In this document: one piece after another, positions 18,195-23,875 of the stretch
How positions within the stretch are numbered: the stretch's first letter is position 1
How the letters are laid out: each line of letters starts with the position of its first letter
Assembly (NCBI GenBank): GCA_902787065.1
Contig: CADAFA010000005.1
Coordinates: 1-31,325, forward strand
Length of the DNA: 31,325 nucleotides
Source: an uncultured Elusimicrobium sp.
GTDB taxonomy: Bacteria; Elusimicrobiota; Elusimicrobia; Elusimicrobiales; Elusimicrobiaceae
Direction of reading: 5' to 3'
Translations under genes and position numbers: made by a program
The notes under the pieces: model-generated
Told to the model about the DNA's origin: nothing
Database searches by the model: none
The model's input: the letters and a program-made list of their open reading frames with translations, nothing else

Positions 18195-18318
18195 AATATG
18201 AAAGGGTAATTTCGTTTTGTAAAATAGGAAGTCTGCAAAAACTATTCTTTGCCGTCAAAGTCTTTTTGGTAAATTTTAATTTTTCTTCTCCTAGAGTACC
18301 GAGAGTCGCTCCGCTCCC

Positions 18319-18379
18319 GTTCTTCTTAGTACTCGTCGTCAAAGTAAAAATCAAAATTTCCTCAAAAATACTTGCCGGA
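18319..18379 (-). repeat. Dispersed intergenic repeat, copy 1
   Basis: The minus strand holds a 21-nt block (18353-18373) identical to 22008-22028 on the plus strand, flanked by further similarity: CCGG/CTGG before it, then an AT-rich stretch, CTTTGACG and GAGTAC. This copy lies upstream of purB. The 18180-18663 gap also holds a GC-rich element and hairpins, listed separately. No coding gene is supported there. Confidence 0.6.
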
Positions 18380-18418
18380 TGTGTGTAGACGGTTTTTCTT
18401 TATATTAACAAAAATCAA

Positions 18419-18435
18419 CCCTCCGTAAAGGAGGG
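18419..18435. terminator. Hairpin, possible terminator of the GC-rich element
   Basis: CCCTCC-gtaaa-GGAGGG, a perfect 6-bp stem with a T run after it on the plus strand (TAAATTTTTT) and TTGATTTTTG on the minus strand. On the minus strand it directly follows the GC-rich element and could end an RNA made from it. Confidence 0.5.
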
Positions 18436-18445
18436 TAAATTTTTT

Positions 18446-18623
18446 CGGAGTCAACGGGATTTCCCTACGGTCATTTTCCTGACGGAAAATGCCTGCGGGC
18501 CCGGGCTCGCGGTTTTTGCCTTTCGGTGCTTCGCCGCCGGTGCGGCTCCACACCCTCAAACAAAAACAACGCTCCGCCCTTCAAATCCCGGCGCAATACC
18601 AAGCAGTTGGCATTGCTATACCA
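18446..18623 (-). repeat. GC-rich element ending in a copy of the tRNA-Asp 3' end
   Basis: A distinctly GC-rich stretch in an AT-rich gap. Read on the minus strand it ends (18462-18446) with AAATCCCGTTGACTCCG, identical to the last 17 nt before CCA of the adjacent tRNA-Asp (18683-18667), so the two copies are direct repeats about 220 nt apart. It contains a hairpin at 18593-18616 (GCAATGCCA/TGGTATTGC with a G-U pair on the minus strand) and another around 18470-18490 (CATTTTCC-gtca-GGAAAATG). No protein is supported. It could be an integration remnant, a tRNA-derived repeat or a small structured RNA. Confidence 0.5.
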
Positions 18624-18666
18624 CCATTTAAAAACCCCCACACAAAGTGCAGGGGTTTTTAAATGG
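18624..18666 (-). terminator. Terminator hairpin after tRNA-Asp
   Basis: A perfect 15-bp inverted repeat, CCATTTAAAAACCCC (18624-18638) with GGGGTTTTTAAATGG (18652-18666). The stem includes the encoded CCA end of tRNA-Asp and is GC-rich at its top, so it likely ends the tRNA transcript. Confidence 0.7.
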
Positions 18667-18741
18667 CGGAGTCAACGGGATTTGAACCCGCGGTCTCTGC
18701 CTTGACAGGGCAGCGTGTTAACCAGGCTACACCATGACTCC
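18664..18741 (-). tRNA. tRNA-Asp (anticodon GTC)
   Basis: A 78-nt cloverleaf on the minus strand. The acceptor stem GGAGTCA/TGACTCC pairs perfectly. The anticodon arm CTGCC-CTGTCAA-GGCAG gives anticodon GTC, reading Asp GAC/GAU. The T arm is GCGGG-TTCAAAT-CCCGT (one G-U pair), and CCA is encoded. A promoter lies upstream and a hairpin directly downstream. Confidence 0.96.
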
Positions 18742-18754
18742 AATCTGTATTTAT

Positions 18755-18783
18755 ATTATATCTTATTTCTAAACGTAACGCAA
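18755..18783 (-). promoter_or_regulatory. Promoter of tRNA-Asp
   Basis: On the minus strand TTGCGT (18783-18778), exactly 17 nt, TATAAT (18760-18755). The predicted start is near 18748, 7 nt before the mature tRNA 5' end. Confidence 0.65.
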
Positions 18784-18846
18784 ATTTTTTCTTTATGACT
18801 ATAATTTTTTACAAATAATTATCCAGTCGTTAAATCAATACTTATA

Positions 18847-19368
18847 TTAATACTTAATCAAACTCTTGTACGGTACGCCCAAAGTTTTACCGCCTTCCAA
18901 AGCACAAAGTTCAATTACGTATAAGCAAAAGGCAGTTTTTGCGCCAAGTTTGTTTATAAGTTCAAGTCCCGCGCGGGTTGTTCCGCCGGTGGCAAGGAGG
19001 TCATCAATTAAAATTACTTTATCGTCTTTTGTTAAAGCATCCTCGTGCATTTCAATGGTGTCTGTCCCATATTCAAGCGTAAAAGAAGCCGCAATTTTTT
19101 TGTAAGGAAGTTTCCCTTTTTTGCGGATTGGTACAAAGCCGATACCCAAAGCATAAGCCAAAGGTGCTCCAAAGATAAATCCGCGTGATTCAATACCCAC
19201 AATTTTTGTTATACCTTGATCTTTACAAAGGGCTGCAAGTTCATCAATCACGTATTTAAAAAGTTCCGGGTGGCCGAGCAGTGGTGTAATATCGCGGAAA
19301 ATTATACCTTTTTTAGGATAATCAGGTATTGCACGGATAATATTTAAAACTTCTTCTTTATTTGACAT
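18847..19368 (-). CDS. apt: Adenine phosphoribosyltransferase
   Basis: Purine salvage enzyme (173 aa) that makes AMP from adenine and PRPP in the cytoplasm. It has the family opening IPDYPKKGIIFRDITPLL, the flexible KKGKLPYKK loop with LEYGTDTIEMHEDAL, and the PRPP-binding motif VILIDDLLATGGTT. The length is normal. It begins 2 nt after the sigma-factor stop, with a Shine-Dalgarno (AGAGGT) inside the end of that gene, so it is probably expressed from the sigma operon. Confidence 0.96.
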   Translation of the reverse strand: MSNKEEVLNIIRAIPDYPKKGIIFRDITPLLGHPELFKYVIDELAALCKDQGITKIVGIESRGFIFGAPLAYALGIGFVPIRKKGKLPYKKIAASFTLEYGTDTIEMHEDALTKDDKVILIDDLLATGGTTRAGLELINKLGAKTAFCLYVIELCALEGGKTLGVPYKSLIKY

Positions 19369-19370
19369 GG

Positions 19371-20405
19371 TTACCTCTTACTCTTTTTATTATTCTTTTT
19401 TGTTTTGATATTTTCTGAATTTACCATCGTATTGTTTGTAAGCTTTTTTGCCTTCTTTAACAGTTTGGCAAGGGGGCTTTTTGCAATTTCATTACCCAAA
19501 ATATCTGTTGTTTGTTTAATTTTCATACCGGTGTAAAATTTGACGGCTTTATTTTGTTTTTGTTGTTCTTCAATTAAGCCTAGTTCTAAAGCTTTTTGCC
19601 TTACTTTACGGACGGCGCGCTGCTCAATTTGCCTAACGCGTTCCCTTGAGATGTTTAATTTTTTTGCTATATCAGCCAAAGTATCAGGGTTTTCCGCTTT
19701 AAGACCATAGCGCATAAGTAAGACTTCCCTGTCCCGCTCCGGTAAATCTTGCAATATTTTTTTAATTTCTTCCTGTGAAGATTGGGCAAGCAGCAGATTG
19801 TCCGGGTTGCCTTTACTTTCATCGCTTAAGGTTTCTTCCAAAGTTAAACTATCCTCATCGCTTTGTACTAAATTGGATAAGGAATCCACCCCGTAAGCTG
19901 CATTTAAAGTATTTAAAATTGATACCACTTGTTTTGCTTTTATGTTAAGTTCGTGGGCAATTTCATTTAAAGTCGGTTCGCGGTTTAGCCTTGCTTTTAA
20001 TTTTTCTAAGGCCTTACTCCAGCCGCGTAAATTTTCCCAAGCATGTTGCGGGATTTTAATATTTGTTGCTTGTTCTTCTACTGAGCGGCGGATAAATTGC
20101 TCTATCCAATGTATTGCGTAAGTAGAAAACCTGTAACCTAATTTATAATCAAACTTTTCTATTGCCTGAAGCAAGCCCAAATTGCCTTCTTCTACCAGGT
20201 CCATCAAATCACAGCCGGGGCGCAGAAAGCGGCGGGCTGTAGGTATAACAAGGCGCAGATGTAATTTAAATAATTCATCACGGGCGGAAAGGTCCCCTTT
20301 CTTATATTGTTTCCAGAGGGTGGCCTCTTTTTCCCTGTCAATTTGCTTGACGAGTGTTCCTATTTCTTTAAAGTATTCGTTTACTGAGTCAACGTTTTGG
20401 TCCAT
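19371..20405 (-). CDS. Sigma-70 family RNA polymerase sigma factor (RpoD/RpoS-like)
   Basis: A 344-aa sigma factor. Region 1.2 is DSVNEYFKEIGTLV, region 2 includes DLMDLVEEGNLGLLQAIEKFD and FSTYAIHWIEQFIRRS, region 3 contains LNREPTLNEIAHEL, and region 4 has the helix-turn-helix LADIAKKLNISRERVRQIEQRAVRKVR. Region 1.1 is absent. The tract usually written FSTYATWWIRQAI in primary sigmas has His for one of the two Trp and Glu for the Arg, so this may be a group 2 (RpoS-like) factor or a divergent primary one. A basic tail of about 70 residues, very Lys/Asn-rich, follows region 4. It is co-transcribed with apt and divergent from guaC. Confidence 0.88.
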   Translation of the reverse strand: MDQNVDSVNEYFKEIGTLVKQIDREKEATLWKQYKKGDLSARDELFKLHLRLVIPTARRFLRPGCDLMDLVEEGNLGLLQAIEKFDYKLGYRFSTYAIHWIEQFIRRSVEEQATNIKIPQHAWENLRGWSKALEKLKARLNREPTLNEIAHELNIKAKQVVSILNTLNAAYGVDSLSNLVQSDEDSLTLEETLSDESKGNPDNLLLAQSSQEEIKKILQDLPERDREVLLMRYGLKAENPDTLADIAKKLNISRERVRQIEQRAVRKVRQKALELGLIEEQQKQNKAVKFYTGMKIKQTTDILGNEIAKSPLAKLLKKAKKLTNNTMVNSENIKTKKNNKKSKR

Positions 20406-20413
20406 ACATTATA

Positions 20414-20442
20414 ATGATACAAAATTTAAAAATTTTGCACAA
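20414..20442 (-). promoter_or_regulatory. Putative promoter of the sigma-apt operon
   Basis: On the minus strand TTGTGC (20442-20437), 17 nt, TATCAT (20419-20414). It ends 8 nt before the ATG at 20405, leaving little or no leader. Its -35 overlaps that of the divergent guaC promoter. Confidence 0.35.
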
Positions 20443-20463
20443 CACAATTTAATTTTATAAAAT
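20435..20463 (+). promoter_or_regulatory. Putative promoter of guaC
   Basis: TTGCAC (20435-20440), 17 nt, TAAAAT (20458-20463), with a start predicted near 20470 and a leader of about 24 nt that contains a strong GGAGG site. Confidence 0.45.
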
Positions 20464-20493
20464 CTATATATATGCCTTTTATTTGGAGGGTCT

Positions 20494-21591
20494 ATGCGTA
20501 TCTATGATGATTTGCAATTAGATTATTGTGATGTTTTACTTAGGCCGAAACGTTCGGCCTTAACTTCCCGTTCGGCAGTAGATATCTTAAGGGAATATAC
20601 TTTTAAATGGTGCCCTAAAACAATTAAAGCCACAGGTATAGTTGCCGCCAATATGGCAACAACCGGTACTTTTGAAATTGCTAAAGTTATGCAGGCAAAT
20701 AATTTATTTACTGCTTTGCATAAACATTATTCTGTTGAAGAACTTACAAAATTCTTAAAACAAAATAAAAAAGAACACGGCAATAATGATTTGATGTTCA
20801 TTTCTACCGGTGTTAATGATAAAGATTTTGAAAAGTTGCAAATCATTATGAAAACCAAACTTGTAAATAATATTTGTATTGATGTTGCAAACGGTTATTC
20901 ACCTTATTTAATAAATTATGTAAAGCAAGTTCGCGATGCTTACCCAGATAGTTTGATTATGGCAGGTAATGTCGTAACAGGTGATATGTGCGAAGACTTA
21001 ATTTTAAACGGTGCCGATATTGTAAAAGTAGGCATTGGCCCCGGCTCTGTTTGCACAACACGTAAATTAACGGGTGTCGGCAGGCCGCAATTTTCCACTG
21101 TTGTAGAATGTGCCGATGCAGCCCACGGTGTAGGCGGTATGATTTGTGCTGACGGTGGTTGCACCGTTGCCGGTGATTTGTGCAAGAGTTTTTGCGCCGG
21201 TGCAGATTTTATTATGCTTGGAGGTATGCTTGCCGGGCATGATGAAAGCGGCGGTGAAATTTGCACAAAAACTTTCCAAACAAATGAGCTCGAACCCGTA
21301 GGTGAAAATGCTTACCAGGTTAAACTTGAGGAAAAAACCTATAAAAAGTTTTACGGCATGAGCTCCCAATATGCACAGGAAGAACATTACGGTGGCATGA
21401 AACGCTACCGCGCAAGCGAAGGTAAAGAAGTCAATTTACCACTCCGCGGTCCTTTAGAGCCGACTATTTTGAGCATCTTGGGTGGTATCAGAAGTTGCAT
21501 GACATATATCGGTGCAAAACGCTTAAAGGATATGCCAAAATGTGCAACTTTTTACCGAGTTTCAAGGCAGCTCAACACAATTTTTGATTAA
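20494..21591 (+). CDS. guaC: GMP reductase
   Basis: NADPH-dependent conversion of GMP to IMP (365 aa), linking guanine and adenine nucleotide pools. It is told apart from IMP dehydrogenase by the absence of CBS domains and by GuaC motifs: the opening DDLQLDYCDVLLRPKRS, the catalytic-Cys loop GIGPGSVCTTRKLTGVG, FYGMSSQYAQEEHYGG, YRASEGKEV and the ending VSRQLNTIFD. A TTTGGAGGG ribosome site lies before the ATG. It sits beside apt and close to purA/purB, so purine interconversion is concentrated in this part of the window. Confidence 0.95.
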   Translation: MRIYDDLQLDYCDVLLRPKRSALTSRSAVDILREYTFKWCPKTIKATGIVAANMATTGTFEIAKVMQANNLFTALHKHYSVEELTKFLKQNKKEHGNNDLMFISTGVNDKDFEKLQIIMKTKLVNNICIDVANGYSPYLINYVKQVRDAYPDSLIMAGNVVTGDMCEDLILNGADIVKVGIGPGSVCTTRKLTGVGRPQFSTVVECADAAHGVGGMICADGGCTVAGDLCKSFCAGADFIMLGGMLAGHDESGGEICTKTFQTNELEPVGENAYQVKLEEKTYKKFYGMSSQYAQEEHYGGMKRYRASEGKEVNLPLRGPLEPTILSILGGIRSCMTYIGAKRLKDMPKCATFYRVSRQLNTIFD

Positions 21592-21594
21592 GTT

Positions 21595-21603
21595 TGTTAT
21601 AAT
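21595..21603 (+). promoter_or_regulatory. Extended -10 promoter of the candidate structured RNA
   Basis: TGTTATAAT, identical to the mutS box, starts 4 nt after the guaC stop. The predicted start is near 21610. No convincing -35 is seen. Confidence 0.45.
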
Positions 21604-21609
21604 TAATTA

Positions 21610-21857
21610 AGGAGTTTTGTTTTAATGTAAGCCACTTTAGGCTTAAGAAAATTTAATCTGTTTTTTAGGCAATCCTAACGGATTAGTTTTTGCGAAAGCA
21701 AAAAACCTGAATACCTAAAAAACAGTCGTATAAAGTGCAAAATGAACGGACTAATTACCCGTTTGTTTTGCGCTTAATGTTTGTAATTCGTAAGAGTTAC
21801 AAATTACGGCTGTTTATATTTAGCTATTCAGGTCTGAATATATTCAGCCGTTTTTAT
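21610..21857 (+). ncRNA. Candidate structured RNA of unknown class
   Basis: About 250 nt without coding capacity but dense in hairpins: TAAGCC/GGCTTA (21628-21645); a 12-bp closing stem (21658-21669 with 21714-21725) enclosing AATCC-TAAC-GGATT (21671-21684) and TTTTTGC-GAAA-GCAAAAA (21687-21704), which makes a three-way junction; a 17-bp stem (21733-21749 with 21759-21775) with three G-U pairs that hold only on this strand; a 7-bp stem (21780-21786 with 21797-21803); and a terminal CGGCTG/CAGCCG stem followed by TTTTTATTT. The 9-nt loop ACTAATTAC could pair with ATTAGT at 21682-21687. It does not show the conserved motifs of RNase P RNA, tmRNA or SRP RNA. It may be a free RNA or a leader for the 31-aa peptide or the ATP synthase operon. 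Confidence 0.6.
21807..21857 (+). terminator. Terminator-like hairpin ending the structured RNA
   Basis: CGGCTG (21807-21812) pairs with CAGCCG (21845-21850), with an inner hairpin ATTCA-GGTC-TGAAT, and is followed by TTTTTATTT. This is an intrinsic terminator in form, with a long, partly paired apical region. Confidence 0.6.
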
Positions 21858-21877
21858 TTGGTATTTTTGGAGATTTT

Positions 21878-21973
21878 ATGTTATTTATATTACAACTTTT
21901 ATGTTTCTTTTTGGCAATGTTTCTTGCTTTTTATATAGTTTTATTGATTGCAAAGCATGACAAAAATATTTAA
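21878..21973 (+). CDS. Possible 31-aa single-span membrane peptide
   Basis: A short frame reading MLFILQLLCFFLAMFLAFYI, then VLLIAKHDKNI. Nearly all of the first 25 residues are hydrophobic and form one membrane helix, ending in a charged tail, the layout of small membrane regulators. GGAG lies 5 nt before the ATG. It begins about 20 nt after the terminator-like hairpin and ends about 220 nt before atpI. I recognise no family. It may be a real small protein linked to the ATP synthase operon or chance; the good ribosome site favours the former. Confidence 0.45.
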   Translation: MLFILQLLCFFLAMFLAFYIVLLIAKHDKNI

Positions 21974-22000
21974 TTAATACTAAGCCAAACCGAGCGCAAC

Positions 22001-22056
22001 ACCTGGTAAGTATTTTTGAGGAAATTTTAGTTTTTTCTTTGACGCCCCAAGAGTAC
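22001..22056 (+). repeat. Dispersed intergenic repeat, copy 2
   Basis: A 21-nt block (22008-22028) identical to 18353-18373 in reverse orientation, followed by CTTTGACG and GAGTAC as in copy 1. It lies upstream of atpI. The 21974-22190 gap otherwise holds a hairpin and the atpI promoter. Confidence 0.6.
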
Positions 22057-22094
22057 AAAACCATAGCGTACGAGAGTATTTCCGCGCTGCAAGC

Positions 22095-22129
22095 ACGTTC
22101 CGCGCGTTTGTGTGCATAATGCGGAACGT
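22095..22129. other. Inverted repeat upstream of atpI
   Basis: ACGTTCCGC (22095-22103) and GCGGAACGT (22121-22129) form a perfect 9-bp stem with a 17-nt loop and no T run. It could be an RNA hairpin at the end of the repeat element or a protein-binding dyad. Confidence 0.4.
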
Positions 22130-22154
22130 TAACACGTAAAAATAAAATTTCCAT

Positions 22155-22184
22155 ATTACATTTTATCTCTAAAAGTGTTACAAT
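22155..22184 (+). promoter_or_regulatory. Promoter of the ATP synthase operon, leaderless start
   Basis: ATTACA (22155-22160), an 18-nt spacer, then TACAAT (22179-22184) preceded by TGT, an extended -10. It ends 6 nt before the atpI ATG, so the operon message would begin at the start codon. Confidence 0.5.
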
Positions 22185-22190
22185 GTATTT

Positions 22191-22418
22191 ATGAGGAAGG
22201 AAGACCACCTTATAATAACCGGCCTCGGGCTTGAATTTGCTTTAATAACATGTGTGGGCTTTTTTGCCGGATATTTTTTAGACAAAAAATGGGATACCTT
22301 ACCTTATTTCACTTTAGTAGGTGCCTTTTGCGGCTTTAGTTTGGCGCTTTATGTCCTTATAAATACCGCCTTAAAAATCGGCAAAAAATCAGAAGCACCT
22401 AAAGAGGTAAAAAAGTGA
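22191..22418 (+). CDS. atpI: AtpZ/AtpI family protein
   Basis: A 75-aa membrane protein with two hydrophobic helices (about 9-28 and 37-58) joined by a short loop with DKKWDTLPYF, the typical layout of AtpZ/AtpI proteins that assist assembly of the c-ring or metal supply to the ATP synthase. It is the first gene of the atp operon and overlaps atpB by 4 nt. The two related names (AtpI, AtpZ) cannot be separated from this sequence alone. Confidence 0.8.
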   Translation: MRKEDHLIITGLGLEFALITCVGFFAGYFLDKKWDTLPYFTLVGAFCGFSLALYVLINTALKIGKKSEAPKEVKK

Positions 22419-23155
22419 TTGGTGAAATTTTACAGCATCATATTTTAAACCATGGTTTTAACTTTTTGGGGCTACAATTCCCCATAAGCCAATTTGTTGC
22501 AATGATGTTGCTTGTAAGTGCTGTCATTTTATTTGTTTTTATTTTGGCCGCGCGTAATCAAACAAGCCGTTTAAGAACTGTTGCCGAAATGTTTGTTATG
22601 TTTGTACGTGATGATCTTGTCTTACCCAACTTGCATGAAAAAGGCCGCAAACTTGTTCCGTTTTTTTGTAGTTTATTTATCTTCATTTTATTTTCAAATT
22701 ATCTCGGTATGTTGCCTTGGGCAAGAACTGTTACGGCAAATATTTCCGTTACTGCCGGGCTTGCTTTAATTAGTTTATTTATAATAGTTGGGCAAAGCAT
22801 AAAAAATAACGGTTTTTGGGGTTTTACAAAAACTTTTATTCCGGGTGGCGTTCCATGGTGGCTTATTCCTTTGATGTTTCCTTTAGAAGTTTTAAGTTTG
22901 ATTATCAGGATTTTTGTTTTGGCAGTCCGCTTGTTTGCCAATATGACGGCGGGACATATAATTTTAATTGGTCTGATTTCATTTATTTTTATTATGGGTG
23001 CGCGCGGGGTGCATTATGGTTTTGCAACTTCCGGCCCTGTAATGTTTATGACACTTTTTGTTAGTATTTTAGAATTGCTTGTTGCTGTAATTCAGGCTTA
23101 TGTTTTTACTTTGCTTACTGTTATTTTTGCCTCCTTACAGCTTGAAGCACATTAA
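22415..23155 (+). CDS. atpB: F-type ATP synthase subunit a
   Basis: Membrane stator subunit (246 aa) that forms the proton half-channels against the c-ring. It has five or six hydrophobic helices. The essential Arg is in IFVLAVRLFANMTAGHIIL, and the final helix has AVIQAYVFTLLTVIF, both diagnostic. LPWARTVTANISVTAGLAL is another family block. It precedes atpE by 11 nt with an AAAGGAGAA site between. Confidence 0.96.
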   Translation: MIGEILQHHILNHGFNFLGLQFPISQFVAMMLLVSAVILFVFILAARNQTSRLRTVAEMFVMFVRDDLVLPNLHEKGRKLVPFFCSLFIFILFSNYLGMLPWARTVTANISVTAGLALISLFIIVGQSIKNNGFWGFTKTFIPGGVPWWLIPLMFPLEVLSLIIRIFVLAVRLFANMTAGHIILIGLISFIFIMGARGVHYGFATSGPVMFMTLFVSILELLVAVIQAYVFTLLTVIFASLQLEAH

Positions 23156-23166
23156 AGGAGAATAGT

Positions 23167-23382
23167 ATGGAACTTAAATATATCGGTGCAGGTTTAGGGG
23201 CTGCAATTGCAGTTATCGGTGCAGCATTAGGTATCGGCAAAATCGGTGCAGCTGCCTTGGATGCAACCGCAAGGCAACCGGAAGTTACCGGCCCGGCAAG
23301 AATCACAATGATTATTGCAGCTGCTTTGGTTGAAGGTGCTACCTTTTTTGCCTTAGTTATCTGCTTGCTCATGATTTTATAA
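23167..23382 (+). CDS. atpE: F-type ATP synthase subunit c
   Basis: A 71-aa hairpin of two membrane helices that forms the rotor ring. The polar loop is ATARQPE, and the ion-binding carboxylate is the Glu of ALVEGATFFAL. The extra ligands seen in sodium-driven rings (a Gln in helix 1 and Ser-Thr after the Glu) are missing here, where Ile and Gly-Ala occupy those places, so proton coupling is inferred. It begins after an AAAGGAGAATAGT site and is followed 1 nt later by atpF. Confidence 0.96.
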   Translation: MELKYIGAGLGAAIAVIGAALGIGKIGAAALDATARQPEVTGPARITMIIAAALVEGATFFALVICLLMIL

Positions 23383-23383
23383 T

Positions 23384-23875
23384 ATGGAAGAACTCTTAAA
23401 ACCGGACCTTGGGCTGATTTTTTGGACCATCGTTAATTTTACTTTGCTTGCCCTATTGCTTGCTAAATTTGCATGGAAACCCATAATTTCCGCAATAGAA
23501 GCAAGGGAAAAGAAAATTGCTGATGATATTATAGCAGCCCAAAGTGCAAAAGACGAAGCCAAACAAATTGAGGAAAATTTAAAACGCGAGTTGGAAAATT
23601 CCTCAAAAGCTGCAGCTTTGCGCCTTGAAGAAGCTACAAAAGCAGCCCAAAAAGAACGGGAACAAATTTTGCAAGATGCACAAAGTCAGGCGCAAAACCT
23701 TGTTGCCCGCGCTAAAGAGGAAATAAACCTGGAAACCCAAAAAGCAATTGCCGAAGTAAAAAAGGAACTTGCTGATACCGCTTTGCTTGCTGCCAAAAAA
23801 CTTGTAGCAAAAGAAAGTAATATGCAAACAAATAAGGCGATGGTGGAAGAACTTTTAAACGAGATTAAAAAATGA
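23384..23875 (+). CDS. atpF: F-type ATP synthase subunit b
   Basis: Peripheral stalk subunit (163 aa). One membrane helix near the N-terminus (about 8-28, LGLIFWTIVNFTLLALLL) ends in KFAWKPI, the usual junction, and a long Ala/Glu/Lys-rich coiled coil runs to the C-terminus. It starts 1 nt after atpE and overlaps atpH by 4 nt. No second b-type gene is present, so a homodimeric stalk is expected. Confidence 0.94.
   Translation: MEELLKPDLGLIFWTIVNFTLLALLLAKFAWKPIISAIEAREKKIADDIIAAQSAKDEAKQIEENLKRELENSSKAAALRLEEATKAAQKEREQILQDAQSQAQNLVARAKEEINLETQKAIAEVKKELADTALLAAKKLVAKESNMQTNKAMVEELLNEIKK

Noticed and set aside
18362..18559. 65-codon open frame on the minus strand over the GC-rich element
   Set aside because: It runs across hairpins and the tRNA-like tail, has no ribosome site and no protein-like composition; treated as non-coding.
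18560..18623. Possible second, degenerate tRNA (TTCAAATCCCGG and a CCACCA-like end on the plus strand)
   Set aside because: No acceptor or anticodon stem can be built; the CCACCA-like end belongs to the terminator inverted repeat of tRNA-Asp.
21640..21860. RNase P RNA, tmRNA or SRP RNA as identity of the structured RNA
   Set aside because: Their conserved core motifs (for example the GAGGAAAGTC block of RNase P RNA or an alanine tRNA-like end) were not found by eye.
21885..22208. 107-codon open frame on the minus strand upstream of atpI
   Set aside because: It covers the dispersed repeat, a hairpin and the atpI promoter, lacks a ribosome site and opposes the small peptide gene; likely chance.
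23167..23382. Sodium-driven c subunit
   Set aside because: The helix-1 Gln and the Ser-Thr after the key Glu found in sodium-binding rings are absent.
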